Both the position numbers and the translations under genes were made by a program. A DNA stretch of 40,215 nucleotides from Lachnospiraceae bacterium. GTDB taxonomy: Bacteria; Bacillota; Clostridia; Lachnospirales; Lachnospiraceae. Below, in pieces: positions 8,801 to 15,803 of this stretch. How positions within the stretch are numbered: position 1 is the stretch's first letter; every line of letters begins with the position of its first letter. The stretch is from contig JAFRRM010000005.1 in assembly GCA_017428105.1 (NCBI GenBank), positions 1 to 40,215 of the forward strand. The letters run 5' to 3'. The notes below the pieces were generated by a model that saw nothing but the letters and a program-made list of their open reading frames with translations, had not been told where the DNA came from and ran no database searches.

Positions 8801-9870
8801 ATACGGTCGAATTCGTCGATGAAGACGGCACCGTCCTGCAGAGCCGCAAGTACAAAGCCGGAGAACTTCCCGTCTATGAGGGCGAAGATCCTGTCAAGGA
8901 AGACGTGGAGTTCCATATGTACAGCTTTAAAGGCTGGGACAAGGAGATCGTGGCCGTTACCGGCAACGAGACCTACACGGCCGTCTACGACGATGTTCTG
9001 TACGCGCAGATCACCGGCATGTCCCTGGCCCTCGAAGGCAAGCTCGGCATCATCTTCTGGATGAAAGCGCCGGAAGAGGCCGCCACCGCCGTAATCAGTT
9101 TCAACGGGAACGAAGTCACATATGAACTGGATCGGGATTCGAGCATTTTCAAGCCTGGTTCCGAACAGTTCCGCATGCCATACAGCAACGTGGCCCTCAA
9201 AGAAGTCATGGACGCCGCCACGATCCGCGTCTACGATGCGGACGGCGAACAGCTCGCTCTGGTGCATAACTCCAAGGGCCTGCTGAAAAACGGTGAATGG
9301 TCTTTCCGCGTAGCCGACTGGGCCTACACGATCCTGGAGACCAGCGACAGCATCAATTCCATTGGCATGGCCAAAGCCCTTCTGAACCTGGGCAACGCGG
9401 CGCAGAACTACTTCGATTACAATACGGAGAACCCTGCAAACCCCGACGCCTACCTGCGTGAGGAAACCAATGCGGTCGTTCCGGACGCGGCGCTGGATCC
9501 CGTGATCCCGTCGGGCGCCCAGGACAAGCTCGGCTACAAGTATGTCAGACTGAACCTGGAAGGCGACACCGAGATCCGTATCTGCTTCGACCGCGAAGTC
9601 ACGGCGAAGAAGGGCTCGAAGAAGCTGGAAGTCATCCAGAAGGGCGACGAATGGTACGTCAGCGTGCCCGGCATCGCGGGTATCGACCTGGATGTCATGA
9701 ATGCTATCAAGGTCACCTACGCGGGCAAGAGCCTGACCTTCAAGTACGGCGTCCTGAGTTTCGCGAACCGCGTCATGGCGACCAGCAGCGACGAAACGTT
9801 CCTGTACCTCGCCAAAGCATTGTACCTGTATAACGAAGCGGCTGAGATCTACTTCAACAAAGTGGACTGA
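5842..9870 (+). CDS. Secreted C1A (papain-like) cysteine protease, multidomain, paralogue 2
   Basis: 1342 residues, counting from the ATG at 5842; AAGGAG lies 8 bases upstream, and the adjacent TTG at 5839 is not needed. A signal peptide (KKSCKK, hydrophobic stretch, ASAFA) is followed by the C1A domain. Catalytic residues Q102, C108, H281 and N312 are all present. The domain order matches the upstream paralogue: lectin-like domain, InlB-like beta repeats, a variable module (about 687-852), a YWYCAGCGKYFSDAEG repeat (about 863-905), GHxW-type repeat, EGE(D/T)PVKE beta repeat and the same C-terminal domain (about 1053-1342), ending in LYLYNEAAEIYFN plus three extra residues. It has fewer repeat units between the Cys-containing repeat and the C-terminal domain. 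Gene order and similarity indicate a tandem duplication. Its likely role is extracellular protein degradation. Confidence 0.9.
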   Translation: MKKSCKKLLALLLTAVMILGLVPASAFAKEKGEQDSRTAGTEKMASGYIPAEIHGASAVSNAYKNGDMETYYRLLGKMPTRDTLPEKYDSRDYGLVTSMKNQNPYGSCWAHAAVASIESYMIKYGIPVGNGSAATLDLDLSETQHCWFNYTYAYDAEGMTTGDRSIPVDTCLDQGGNGEMSAYTLMRWTGAADETVPALQYGRASTVDSSGLDSQYAYEYDVCHVQNSEWIPGTSVDAIKRAIMKYGAGNISYYESGRAYSYICTIDNTSQDSASHKWANHAITVVGWDDTIAASRFSPNRPSQPGAWICKNSWGVNQFDNGYCYISYEDTSVGEGYIFFYDAEPVDNYDHNYQYDGSCNAVCYGKGWPSGSSYYVGFANDTKVANVFTSNRAETIEAVAFCNWDEAMTYTVSIYRNPSAGDPESGTLETSQDGYLTFSGYYTIPLEEPVQLTPGDTFSVVITQNVEIPDDRGYYVHTPYDATFSNSSVVTWCSWVHTNHGDTSFYKEPGGSWTGCADNGDFRIKAFTNDVEYAVTAIANNDAWGSLSVDGTVITASPAEGYYVSDYEVVEGTATAEIYRNVIRVTPSSDCTIRIIFASKPSYTVNFVAMGSLYGSQTAMIYDEITLPAGLPAPEGWTFTGWTAAELPGETADKPAFYEPGAAYAVTGNATLYALYSRTEGSGAVSYRLVTSMPADWTGRYVITRKNDSSLYMMKGVTVSSNGTEIENSSNAGSLSASGAVLQDDVLSGVPENYVFEMENRDSYYSVRSVSTGTYLGVTSSSYLGGYKDYTAGYCDWTPGPGDYVTSMRVAVSGNYPYVGFSSSGNYFWTTRYLEYSLNPIHFWKEEVDITTFYDTNPGGGAHIHSLSHTAAAAPGCEEPGHIEYWYCAGCGKYFSDAEGEHEITLADTVIPATGHAWGAPEWAWTETADGFTAVATFTCGNNAEHVRPVTANVTCEEDASGNLIYTAAVTGPDNKPYSDTNTVIRYTVEFVDEDGTVLQSRKYKAGELPVYEGEDPVKEDVEFHMYSFKGWDKEIVAVTGNETYTAVYDDVLYAQITGMSLALEGKLGIIFWMKAPEEAATAVISFNGNEVTYELDRDSSIFKPGSEQFRMPYSNVALKEVMDAATIRVYDADGEQLALVHNSKGLLKNGEWSFRVADWAYTILETSDSINSIGMAKALLNLGNAAQNYFDYNTENPANPDAYLREETNAVVPDAALDPVIPSGAQDKLGYKYVRLNLEGDTEIRICFDREVTAKKGSKKLEVIQKGDEWYVSVPGIAGIDLDVMNAIKVTYAGKSLTFKYGVLSFANRVMATSSDETFLYLAKALYLYNEAAEIYFNKVD

Positions 9871-9894
9871 CTGCATAACCGCTTTATCCGATCT

Positions 9895-9923
9895 AAGGCC
9901 GGACGGGAGACTGCCCGGCCTTT
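9895..9923 (+). terminator. Possible terminator after second protease
   Basis: AAGGCCGG pairs with CCGGCCTT (8 bp) around a 12-base loop, with only a short T-run after it. It lies 25 bases after the stop and just before the cobalamin promoter. Confidence 0.55.
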
Positions 9924-9950
9924 CCACGTTGAAGAAGTCGCATTATCGCA

Positions 9951-9980
9951 TTGACAACAGGCGGCCTGCGGCGCTATAAC
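9951..9980 (+). promoter_or_regulatory. Sigma-A promoter of cobalamin operon
   Basis: TTGACA (9951-9956) and TATAAC (9975-9980) are separated by 18 bases. This is the only strong promoter seen before the riboswitch and probably drives the whole locus to 31764. Confidence 0.75.
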
Positions 9981-9987
9981 AATAGAA

Positions 9988-10007
9988 GGCCGGAAGTGAT
10001 CCCGGCC
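9988..10007 (+). other. Leader hairpin upstream of riboswitch
   Basis: GGCCGG and CCGGCC enclose an 8-base loop in the 5' leader, between the promoter and the aptamer. It has no T-run and may simply stabilise the RNA 5' end. Confidence 0.35.
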
Positions 10008-10023
10008 GGCCAACAACTGAATA

Positions 10024-10205
10024 AGCAGCCGGTGCCTCTGCGCGCCCGCGGACGCGGCAGAGGGTAAAAGGGAAACAGGTGCGAAGCCTGTGCGATCCCG
10101 TCACTGTATGCGGGAGAACAGCGCCATGCGGAAACGCAGCCACTGAGCAATTGGGAAGGCGGCGCCGTTCGGAGACCGCGAGCCAGGAAACCTGCCGTCT
10201 GTAAT
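10024..10205 (+). ncRNA. Cobalamin (B12) riboswitch aptamer
   Basis: Conserved class elements occur in order. GGTGCC lies near 10031; GGGTAAAAGGGAA is at 10062-10074; CAGGTGCGAAGCCTG follows, then GATCCCGTCACTGT at about 10094-10107; GCCACTG is at 10139-10145; GGGAAGGCGGCG starts near 10153; the B12 box AGCCAGGAAACCTGCC is at 10181-10196. Together these are diagnostic of the cobalamin riboswitch, which binds adenosyl- or methylcobalamin and normally switches expression off. It lies about 220 bases before the first cobalamin gene, with an intrinsic terminator between them, so control is probably by transcription termination. Confidence 0.95.
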
Positions 10206-10301
10206 GGTACGGGAAAGAAATTTCCAGATCACGAGGACTTGATTGTACCGCGGATTTCGGCCAGACCGATTCTTTTTGGCGTCCGATCTCCGAGCCTCAG
10301 G

Positions 10302-10335
10302 TCCTTTTACCGTCCGGTAAAAGGATTTTCTTTTT
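10302..10335 (+). terminator. Riboswitch-controlled intrinsic terminator
   Basis: TCCTTTTACC (10302-10311) and GGTAAAAGGA (10316-10325) form a perfect 10-bp stem with a 4-base loop, followed by TTTTCTTTTT. It sits between the aptamer and the first gene. Its 5' arm is also complementary to the aptamer core element at 10063-10071, which suggests a direct antiterminator alternative. Confidence 0.85.
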
Positions 10336-10422
10336 GGTACTGTTTCACTCATGCTGATGTAAATCTGACCATACATCGGGAAACGGATACGTTTCGCACA
10401 TCAAGGAGGAGAAAGAAGCAAT

Positions 10423-13230
10423 ATGAAAAAGAATCTCGCACTGTTTCTGGCTCTTGTCATGACCCTGGTCCTTTTCGGCGGCTGCTCGAAGATCCCCGCG
10501 CAGACGACTGCGCCGGAAGAAACGACGCCCGCGGAAACGACCAAGGCAGAAGAACCTACTACGCCTGCGGAGACGACCAAGGCGGAAGAGCCTACGACGC
10601 CCGCGGAGACGACTAAAGCGGAAGAACCCACCACGCCGGAGGAAACGACTCCGGCGGAAACAGAGCATGTGGAGACTGATCAGGAAAAAGCGGACAAGGT
10701 CGCCGCACTGATCGACGCGATCTACGTGCAGCAGCGGACTGAGGACACGGACGACCAGTGCGCCGCGGCCAAGGAGGCCTGGGATGCGCTGACCGATGAG
10801 CAGAAGGCGCTCGTGGAAGGCGAAGAGGCCGATCCTGACTATTTTGGCCGCGATACCGGCGACGCTTCGAAAGACGATCCGCTTAACGATGATGACATCG
10901 GCGAGAAAGAACTGCTGGTCGTGAGCTTCGGCACGTCCTTCAACGACAGCCGCGCGGAGGATATCGGCGGCATCGAGAAGGCGCTCGCAGAATCCTTTGA
11001 AGACTGGTCCGTGCGCCGGGCCTTTACCGCACAGATCATCATCAACCATGTGCAGGCCCGCGATGACGAACACATAGACAACGTTGAGCAGGCGCTGGAG
11101 CGTGCGGTGAAGAATGGCGTCAAGCACCTGGTCATCCAGCCCACGCATCTAATGCACGGCGCGGAATATGACGAACTGGTGGAAACCGTGGAAGCCTGGA
11201 AAGATCAGTTTGCCAGCGTCCGGATCGCGGAACCGCTGCTGGGCGAAGTCGGCAATGACGCCACGGTCATCAATAAGGATAAGGAACGTGTTGCGGCTGC
11301 GATCACGGCAGAAGCCTTAGAGGATGCCGGGTATGAGTCCCTGAAAGATGCCGTCTCGGACGGCGTGGCGTTCGTCTTCATGGGCCACGGCACCTCCCAC
11401 ACCGCAAAGGTTTCCTACAGCCAGATGCAGACCCAGATGAACGACCTGGGATATGAAAACGTGTTTATCGGCACGGTGGAAGGCGAGCCGGAAGAGACCG
11501 CCTGCGAAGCCGTGATCGAAGCCGTGCATGCGGCAGGATACAGAAAAGTCGTGCTGCGGCCGCTGATGGTTGTGGCCGGCGACCACGCCAACAACGACAT
11601 GGCGGATGAAGAGGACGAGGAGTCCTGGCTGAGCATGTTCAAGGCCTCCGGGTACTTCGAATCCATCGAATGCCAGATCGCCGGCCTGGGCCGCATCGCA
11701 GCGATCCAGCAGCTGTACATGGAGCATGCTGCGGTTCCGATGGTCTATGCGGAATTTGAAGAAATGACGCAGGAACAGAAAGTGGCGATGGTTGCCATGC
11801 TGATCGATCTGATCTATGTGCAGGAACGCGACTATATGACCGATATCACCTGCCTGATCGCCAAAACGGCCTGGGATGCCCTGACCGATGAGGAGAAGGA
11901 AATGGTGGAAGGCGACGAAGCCGATCCTGATTACTTCGGCCGCGACACCGGCGACGCCTCGCTGGATGATCCCCGGAACACGAACGGCATCGGAGAAAAC
12001 GAACTGCTGGTCGTGAGCTTCGGTACGTCCTTCAACGACAGCCGCGCGGAGGATATCGGCGGCATCGAGAAAGCGCTGGAAGCCGCTTATCCCGGGTGGT
12101 CCGTGCGCCGTGCCTTTACCGCACAGATTATCATCAACCATGTACAGGCCCGCGACGGCGAATTCATCGACAACGTGAAGCAGGCACTGGCGCGTGCGAC
12201 CGCGAACCACGTGAAGAACCTGGTGATCCAGCCCACGCATCTGATGCACGGCGCTGAATACGACGAACTGATCGACACCGTGGAAGACTGGGCGGATAAT
12301 TTTGAGCATATCGAGATTGCGGAGCCGCTGCTGGGCGAAGTCGGTGCGGATGCGTCTGTGATCAATGAGGACAAAGAGCGCGTCGCGGTCGCCATCACGG
12401 CGGCAGCGGTGGAAGAGGCCGGTTATTCGAGCCTGCACGCCGCGGAGAAGGACGGCGTGGCGTTCGTGTTCATGGGCCATGGCACTTCCCACACGGCGAA
12501 GATCTCCTACAGCCAGATGCAGACCCAGATGAATGAACTGGGCTACACGAACGTCTTTATCGGCACGGTGGAAGGCGAGCCGGAAGAGACCGCCTGCGAA
12601 GAAGTGATCGAAGCGGTCAAGGCCGCCGGCTTCACGAAAGTGGTGCTGCGGCCCCTGATGGTCGTGGCGGGCGATCACGCCAACAACGACATGGCCGATG
12701 CGGAGGATGAGGAGTCCTGGCTGAGCATGTTCACGGCCTCCGGGTACTTTGAATCCATTGATTGCCAGATCTCCGGTCTGGGCCGTATCGAAGATGTTCA
12801 GGCCCTCTATGTGGAGCATGCCGGCGCCGCGATCGCGAAGATCCCTGCCGGCGAAGCGGAACTGGAAGACGGCGTCTACACGGCTGAATTCCATACTGAC
12901 AGCAGCATGTTCCACGTCAACGAGGCGTACGAAGGTTTGGGTGAACTGAGAGTGGAAAACGGTCAGATGGTCATCCACGTCACCCTGGTCTCCAAGAAAA
13001 TCGTCCATCTGTTTTACGGACTGGCGGAAGACGCCAAGAAGGAAGGCGCGGAGCTCCTGGAGCCCACCGTGGACATTGTGACTTACAGCGACGGCACTAC
13101 GGAGGAAGTATTCGGCTTCGACATTCCGGTCCCGGCGCTGGATGAGGAATACGACGTGGCGCTTATCGGCACGGCCGGCAAATGGTACGATCATAAAGTG
13201 ATCATTACAAATCCGGAACCCGTGGAATAA
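10423..13230 (+). CDS. Lipoprotein with two tandem CbiK-type cobaltochelatase domains
   Basis: 935 residues. The signal peptide ends in FGGC with lipidated C21, followed by a Thr/Glu/Pro linker containing three 12-residue PAETTKAEEPTT-like repeats. Two near-identical halves follow. Each has a short helical segment (AWDALTDEQKALV-type), an ELLVVSFGTSFNDSRAED start (residues 163 and 527) and CbiK metal-site motifs: QPTHLMHG (H242, H606), EPLLGEVG, and MGHGTSH (H322, H686). Each also has an LRPLMVVAGDHANNDMA motif. CbiK inserts cobalt into sirohydrochlorin; exported CbiK is known in Desulfovibrio, but enteric CbiK is a single cytoplasmic domain. A beta-rich C-terminal domain (about 812-935) resembles the N-terminal module of the next protein. 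AAGGAGGA precedes the start. As first gene after the riboswitch it is B12-repressed. Cobalt insertion, metal removal or tetrapyrrole binding at the surface are all possible. Confidence 0.88.
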   Translation: MKKNLALFLALVMTLVLFGGCSKIPAQTTAPEETTPAETTKAEEPTTPAETTKAEEPTTPAETTKAEEPTTPEETTPAETEHVETDQEKADKVAALIDAIYVQQRTEDTDDQCAAAKEAWDALTDEQKALVEGEEADPDYFGRDTGDASKDDPLNDDDIGEKELLVVSFGTSFNDSRAEDIGGIEKALAESFEDWSVRRAFTAQIIINHVQARDDEHIDNVEQALERAVKNGVKHLVIQPTHLMHGAEYDELVETVEAWKDQFASVRIAEPLLGEVGNDATVINKDKERVAAAITAEALEDAGYESLKDAVSDGVAFVFMGHGTSHTAKVSYSQMQTQMNDLGYENVFIGTVEGEPEETACEAVIEAVHAAGYRKVVLRPLMVVAGDHANNDMADEEDEESWLSMFKASGYFESIECQIAGLGRIAAIQQLYMEHAAVPMVYAEFEEMTQEQKVAMVAMLIDLIYVQERDYMTDITCLIAKTAWDALTDEEKEMVEGDEADPDYFGRDTGDASLDDPRNTNGIGENELLVVSFGTSFNDSRAEDIGGIEKALEAAYPGWSVRRAFTAQIIINHVQARDGEFIDNVKQALARATANHVKNLVIQPTHLMHGAEYDELIDTVEDWADNFEHIEIAEPLLGEVGADASVINEDKERVAVAITAAAVEEAGYSSLHAAEKDGVAFVFMGHGTSHTAKISYSQMQTQMNELGYTNVFIGTVEGEPEETACEEVIEAVKAAGFTKVVLRPLMVVAGDHANNDMADAEDEESWLSMFTASGYFESIDCQISGLGRIEDVQALYVEHAGAAIAKIPAGEAELEDGVYTAEFHTDSSMFHVNEAYEGLGELRVENGQMVIHVTLVSKKIVHLFYGLAEDAKKEGAELLEPTVDIVTYSDGTTEEVFGFDIPVPALDEEYDVALIGTAGKWYDHKVIITNPEPVE
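10531..10638 (+). repeat. Three 36-base tandem repeats in lipoprotein linker
   Basis: Three consecutive 36-base units start at 10531, 10567 and 10603 and encode AETTKAEEPTTP-like 12-mers. They form an extended spacer between the lipid anchor and the chelatase domains. The copies differ at synonymous positions only lightly, which suggests recent expansion. Confidence 0.85.
10684..12832 (+). repeat. Internal duplication of the chelatase coding unit (period 1092 bases)
   Basis: Units 10684-11740 and 11776-12832 align with a constant offset of 1092 bases. For example, GAACTGCTGGTCGTGAGCTT occurs at 10909 and 12001, and ATCGA(C/T) at 10711 and 11803. Long stretches are the same at the DNA level, so the duplication is recent or homogenised. 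Confidence 0.85.
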
Positions 13231-13270
13231 ACATATCGCTGAGAACCTATTGCAAAAAGGAACGGTCATT

Positions 13271-14758
13271 ATGAAACACCTGGTCCGTCCGGCTGCCGCT
13301 ATCCTGATGATCCTGCTGCTGATCACGGCAGCAGGCTGCGGCGGCCGGAAAAATGACAGCCCGACTGATCCCGCCAGCCCGGCCGACGGGGTCTATCAGG
13401 CTGCCGTGACGCTGACCGGCGGCACCGGACGGGCTTCGGTGGAATCTCCCGCGCAGATCATGGTCTCGGGCGGGAACATGACGGCGCGGATCGTCTGGAG
13501 CAGCGCAAATTATGACTATATGATCGTGGATGGCGTGCGGTACGAGCCGGAGATCCTTGACGGGCACTCGGTCTTTGAAATCCCGGTCGAACTGGACAAA
13601 GACCTCCCCGTCATCGGCGACACGACGGCCATGAGCACGCCGCATGAGATCGAATATGTCCTGCATTTTGACTCCGCTACGCTGACGGAAGTGACCGGCC
13701 CGGACTGGAGCAGTCTGGCTCCGGGGACGGAGGTGCCGGTGAGTTATGCCACGCAATTCCGGATCACGAAATATGCGGACGGCTACCGCCTCATCGACAT
13801 TGATGCGAGCGGCCGTTTTCTCGTTGTGCCGCAAGGGAAAATCGCGCCGAAAGGACTGCCTGAGGACGTTACTGTCCTGAGTCAGCCCCTCGACCGAATC
13901 TATCTGACTGCCACCTCATCCATGGACTTTTTCCGCGCGCTGGACGGGATCAGCGCGATCCGCCTGTCCGGCACGAATGCGTCGGGCTGGTATATTCCCG
14001 AAGCGAAAGCGGCCATGGAAGACGGCCGCATCCTTTTCGCCGGCAAGTACAGCGCGCCGGACTTTGAACTGATCTTTTCCGAACACTGCGACCTTGCAGT
14101 CGAGTCTACCATGATCTACCATTCCCCGGAGATCAAGGAACAGCTGGAAAAGATCGGCGTCCCGGTGCTGGTCGAACGCTCCAGCTACGAGGAGCATCCG
14201 CTGGGCCGTATGGAATGGATCAAAGTGTACGGCATCCTCCTGGGGAAAGAAGAGGAGGCGGCGCGGATCTTTGATCAGGAAGCCGCCGCCGTGGAAGAGC
14301 TTCCGGCGCAGAGCGGGAGCGGGAAGACTGTCGCGTTTTTCTACATCAATTCTTCCGGGACGGTCAATGTCCGGAAAAGCGAGGATTACGTGCCCCGCAT
14401 GATCGAAATGGGCGGCGGGCAGTACGTTTTTTCCGATCTGGACAGCGGCAGTGCGCTTTCCACGGTCAACATGACGATGGAAGCTTTCTACACCGGCGCG
14501 AAAAACGCCGACGTTCTGATCTATAACAGCACGATCGACGGGGAACTGAAGACCGTGGACGAACTGCTGGCCAAAAGCAAACTGCTGGCGGATTTCAAGG
14601 CCGTACAGTCCGGCGACGTCTGGTGCACCGGCAAAAACTTGTTCCAGGAGCCCATGGGGCTCGGACAGCTGATCGGCGAGATCTACCGCGTCCTTTCAGG
14701 CGACGTTCCCGCGGACGGACAGCTGACTTACCTGCACAGACTGCAGAACGGAAATTGA
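13271..14758 (+). CDS. ABC transporter substrate-binding lipoprotein, BtuF/FecB type, with extra N-terminal module
   Basis: 495 residues from ATG 13271 (AAGGA upstream; an in-frame TTG at 13250 is less likely). The signal peptide ends in TAAGC with lipidated C23. Residues about 39-137 form a module (DGVYQAAVTLTGG, MIVDGVRY, FEIPVELDKDLPV) that is not part of the binding-protein fold and resembles the C-terminal domain of the upstream chelatase lipoprotein. Residues about 204-480 resemble helical-backbone (class III) binding proteins for corrinoids, haem and siderophores. The gene lies 40 bases after the chelatase gene and 10 bases before a FecCD permease, so it feeds that importer. Position in a B12-riboswitch operon favours a corrinoid or cobalt-tetrapyrrole ligand; an iron complex cannot be excluded. 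Confidence 0.85.
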   Translation: MKHLVRPAAAILMILLLITAAGCGGRKNDSPTDPASPADGVYQAAVTLTGGTGRASVESPAQIMVSGGNMTARIVWSSANYDYMIVDGVRYEPEILDGHSVFEIPVELDKDLPVIGDTTAMSTPHEIEYVLHFDSATLTEVTGPDWSSLAPGTEVPVSYATQFRITKYADGYRLIDIDASGRFLVVPQGKIAPKGLPEDVTVLSQPLDRIYLTATSSMDFFRALDGISAIRLSGTNASGWYIPEAKAAMEDGRILFAGKYSAPDFELIFSEHCDLAVESTMIYHSPEIKEQLEKIGVPVLVERSSYEEHPLGRMEWIKVYGILLGKEEEAARIFDQEAAAVEELPAQSGSGKTVAFFYINSSGTVNVRKSEDYVPRMIEMGGGQYVFSDLDSGSALSTVNMTMEAFYTGAKNADVLIYNSTIDGELKTVDELLAKSKLLADFKAVQSGDVWCTGKNLFQEPMGLGQLIGEIYRVLSGDVPADGQLTYLHRLQNGN

Positions 14759-14768
14759 GGGGCAGCCT

Positions 14769-15782
14769 ATGGAGAAAAAAACGCACCGCCGGCTCCGGAC
14801 CGGGTTCTGCTGCCTGATCCTGGCGCTTGCCGCGCTGACCGTATGGAACATCAACGCGGGCAGCGTCTCTCTTTCGGTGCGCGAGATCCTGCCTATCCTG
14901 TTCGGCGGCGGCGGGGAAAACGCAGCGATCGTTTGGGACATGCGGCTGCCGCGCATCGCGGCCGCCATCTTGTTGGGCGGCGCGCTGGCGCTGTCCGGTT
15001 TCCTGCTGCAAACGTTTTTTGCCAACCCCATCGCCGGACCCTTCATCCTGGGCATTTCTTCCGGCGCCAAACTCATCCTTTCCCTGACCCTGATCGGTTT
15101 TCTGAGCGCGGGCATTGCCGTGGGTTCGTTCGTCCTGGTCCTGGCGGCTTTTCTGGGCGCCATGATGTCGATGGGATTCGTCCTGATCATTTCATTGAAG
15201 GCGAAAAGAATGTCGTACCTGATCATCGGCGGCGTGATGATCGGGTATATTTGTTCTGCCGTAACGGACTTCGTGATCACGTTTGCGGACGACGCGAATA
15301 TCGTCAATCTGCACCACTGGTCGCTGGGCAGTTTTTCAGGCATGTCCTGGGAAAACATCGGCGTGATGACCGCGGTGGTGATCCCCGTGCTGGTCGGCAC
15401 GTTCCTGCTGAGCAAGCCGATCAGCGCGTATCAGCTGGGCGAAGTTTATGCGCAAAACATGGGCGTTAACATTAAACGCTTCCGGATCGCGCTGATCCTG
15501 CTGTCCAGCATACTGGCCGCCTGCGTCACGGCGTTTGCCGGGCCGATCTCTTTTGTGGGCGTGGCGGTCCCGCATCTGATCCGAAGCCTTTTCCGTACGG
15601 AAAAACCGCTGGTCATGATCCCCGCGTGCTTTCTGGGCGGCGCGGTTTTCTGCCTGTTCTGCGACCTGATCGCGCGGACGGCTTTTTCGCCGACGGAGCT
15701 GAGCATCAGTTCGGTCACCGCCATGTTCGGCGCGCCGGTCGTGCTCCTGGTCATGCTGCGGCGCCAGAAACAGCAGATGTAG
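14769..15782 (+). CDS. btuC: FecCD-family ABC permease (BtuC-like)
   Basis: 337 residues with about ten hydrophobic segments. Family landmarks of FecCD/BtuC permeases are visible: WDMRLPRIAAAILLGGALALSG near residue 60, then NPIAGPFILGISSGA, and AGPISFVGVAVPHLIR near residue 260, the loop region that contacts the ATPase. It should form a homodimeric channel in the cytoplasmic membrane, fed by the adjacent binding lipoprotein and powered by the next gene. GAGGGG lies upstream of the ATG, and the gap to the binding protein is 10 bases. Assignment to corrinoid uptake comes from the riboswitch and neighbours; FecCD sequence alone does not separate B12 from iron-complex transport. Confidence 0.88.
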   Translation: MEKKTHRRLRTGFCCLILALAALTVWNINAGSVSLSVREILPILFGGGGENAAIVWDMRLPRIAAAILLGGALALSGFLLQTFFANPIAGPFILGISSGAKLILSLTLIGFLSAGIAVGSFVLVLAAFLGAMMSMGFVLIISLKAKRMSYLIIGGVMIGYICSAVTDFVITFADDANIVNLHHWSLGSFSGMSWENIGVMTAVVIPVLVGTFLLSKPISAYQLGEVYAQNMGVNIKRFRIALILLSSILAACVTAFAGPISFVGVAVPHLIRSLFRTEKPLVMIPACFLGGAVFCLFCDLIARTAFSPTELSISSVTAMFGAPVVLLVMLRRQKQQM

Positions 15783-15803
15783 CGGAAGGCGGTGTGATAC
15801 ATC

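Noticed and set aside
5668..9927. A 1419-codon open frame on the minus strand opposite the second protease
   Set aside because: It lies entirely opposite a protein with clear domains and catalytic residues. The translation is Arg/Gly/Val/Asp-rich with no recognisable motif; in high-GC genes with strong third-base bias such antisense frames arise by chance.
10531..10638. 36-base repeats as a phase-variation switch
   Set aside because: The unit is a multiple of three, so changes in copy number would only alter linker length and not shift the frame.
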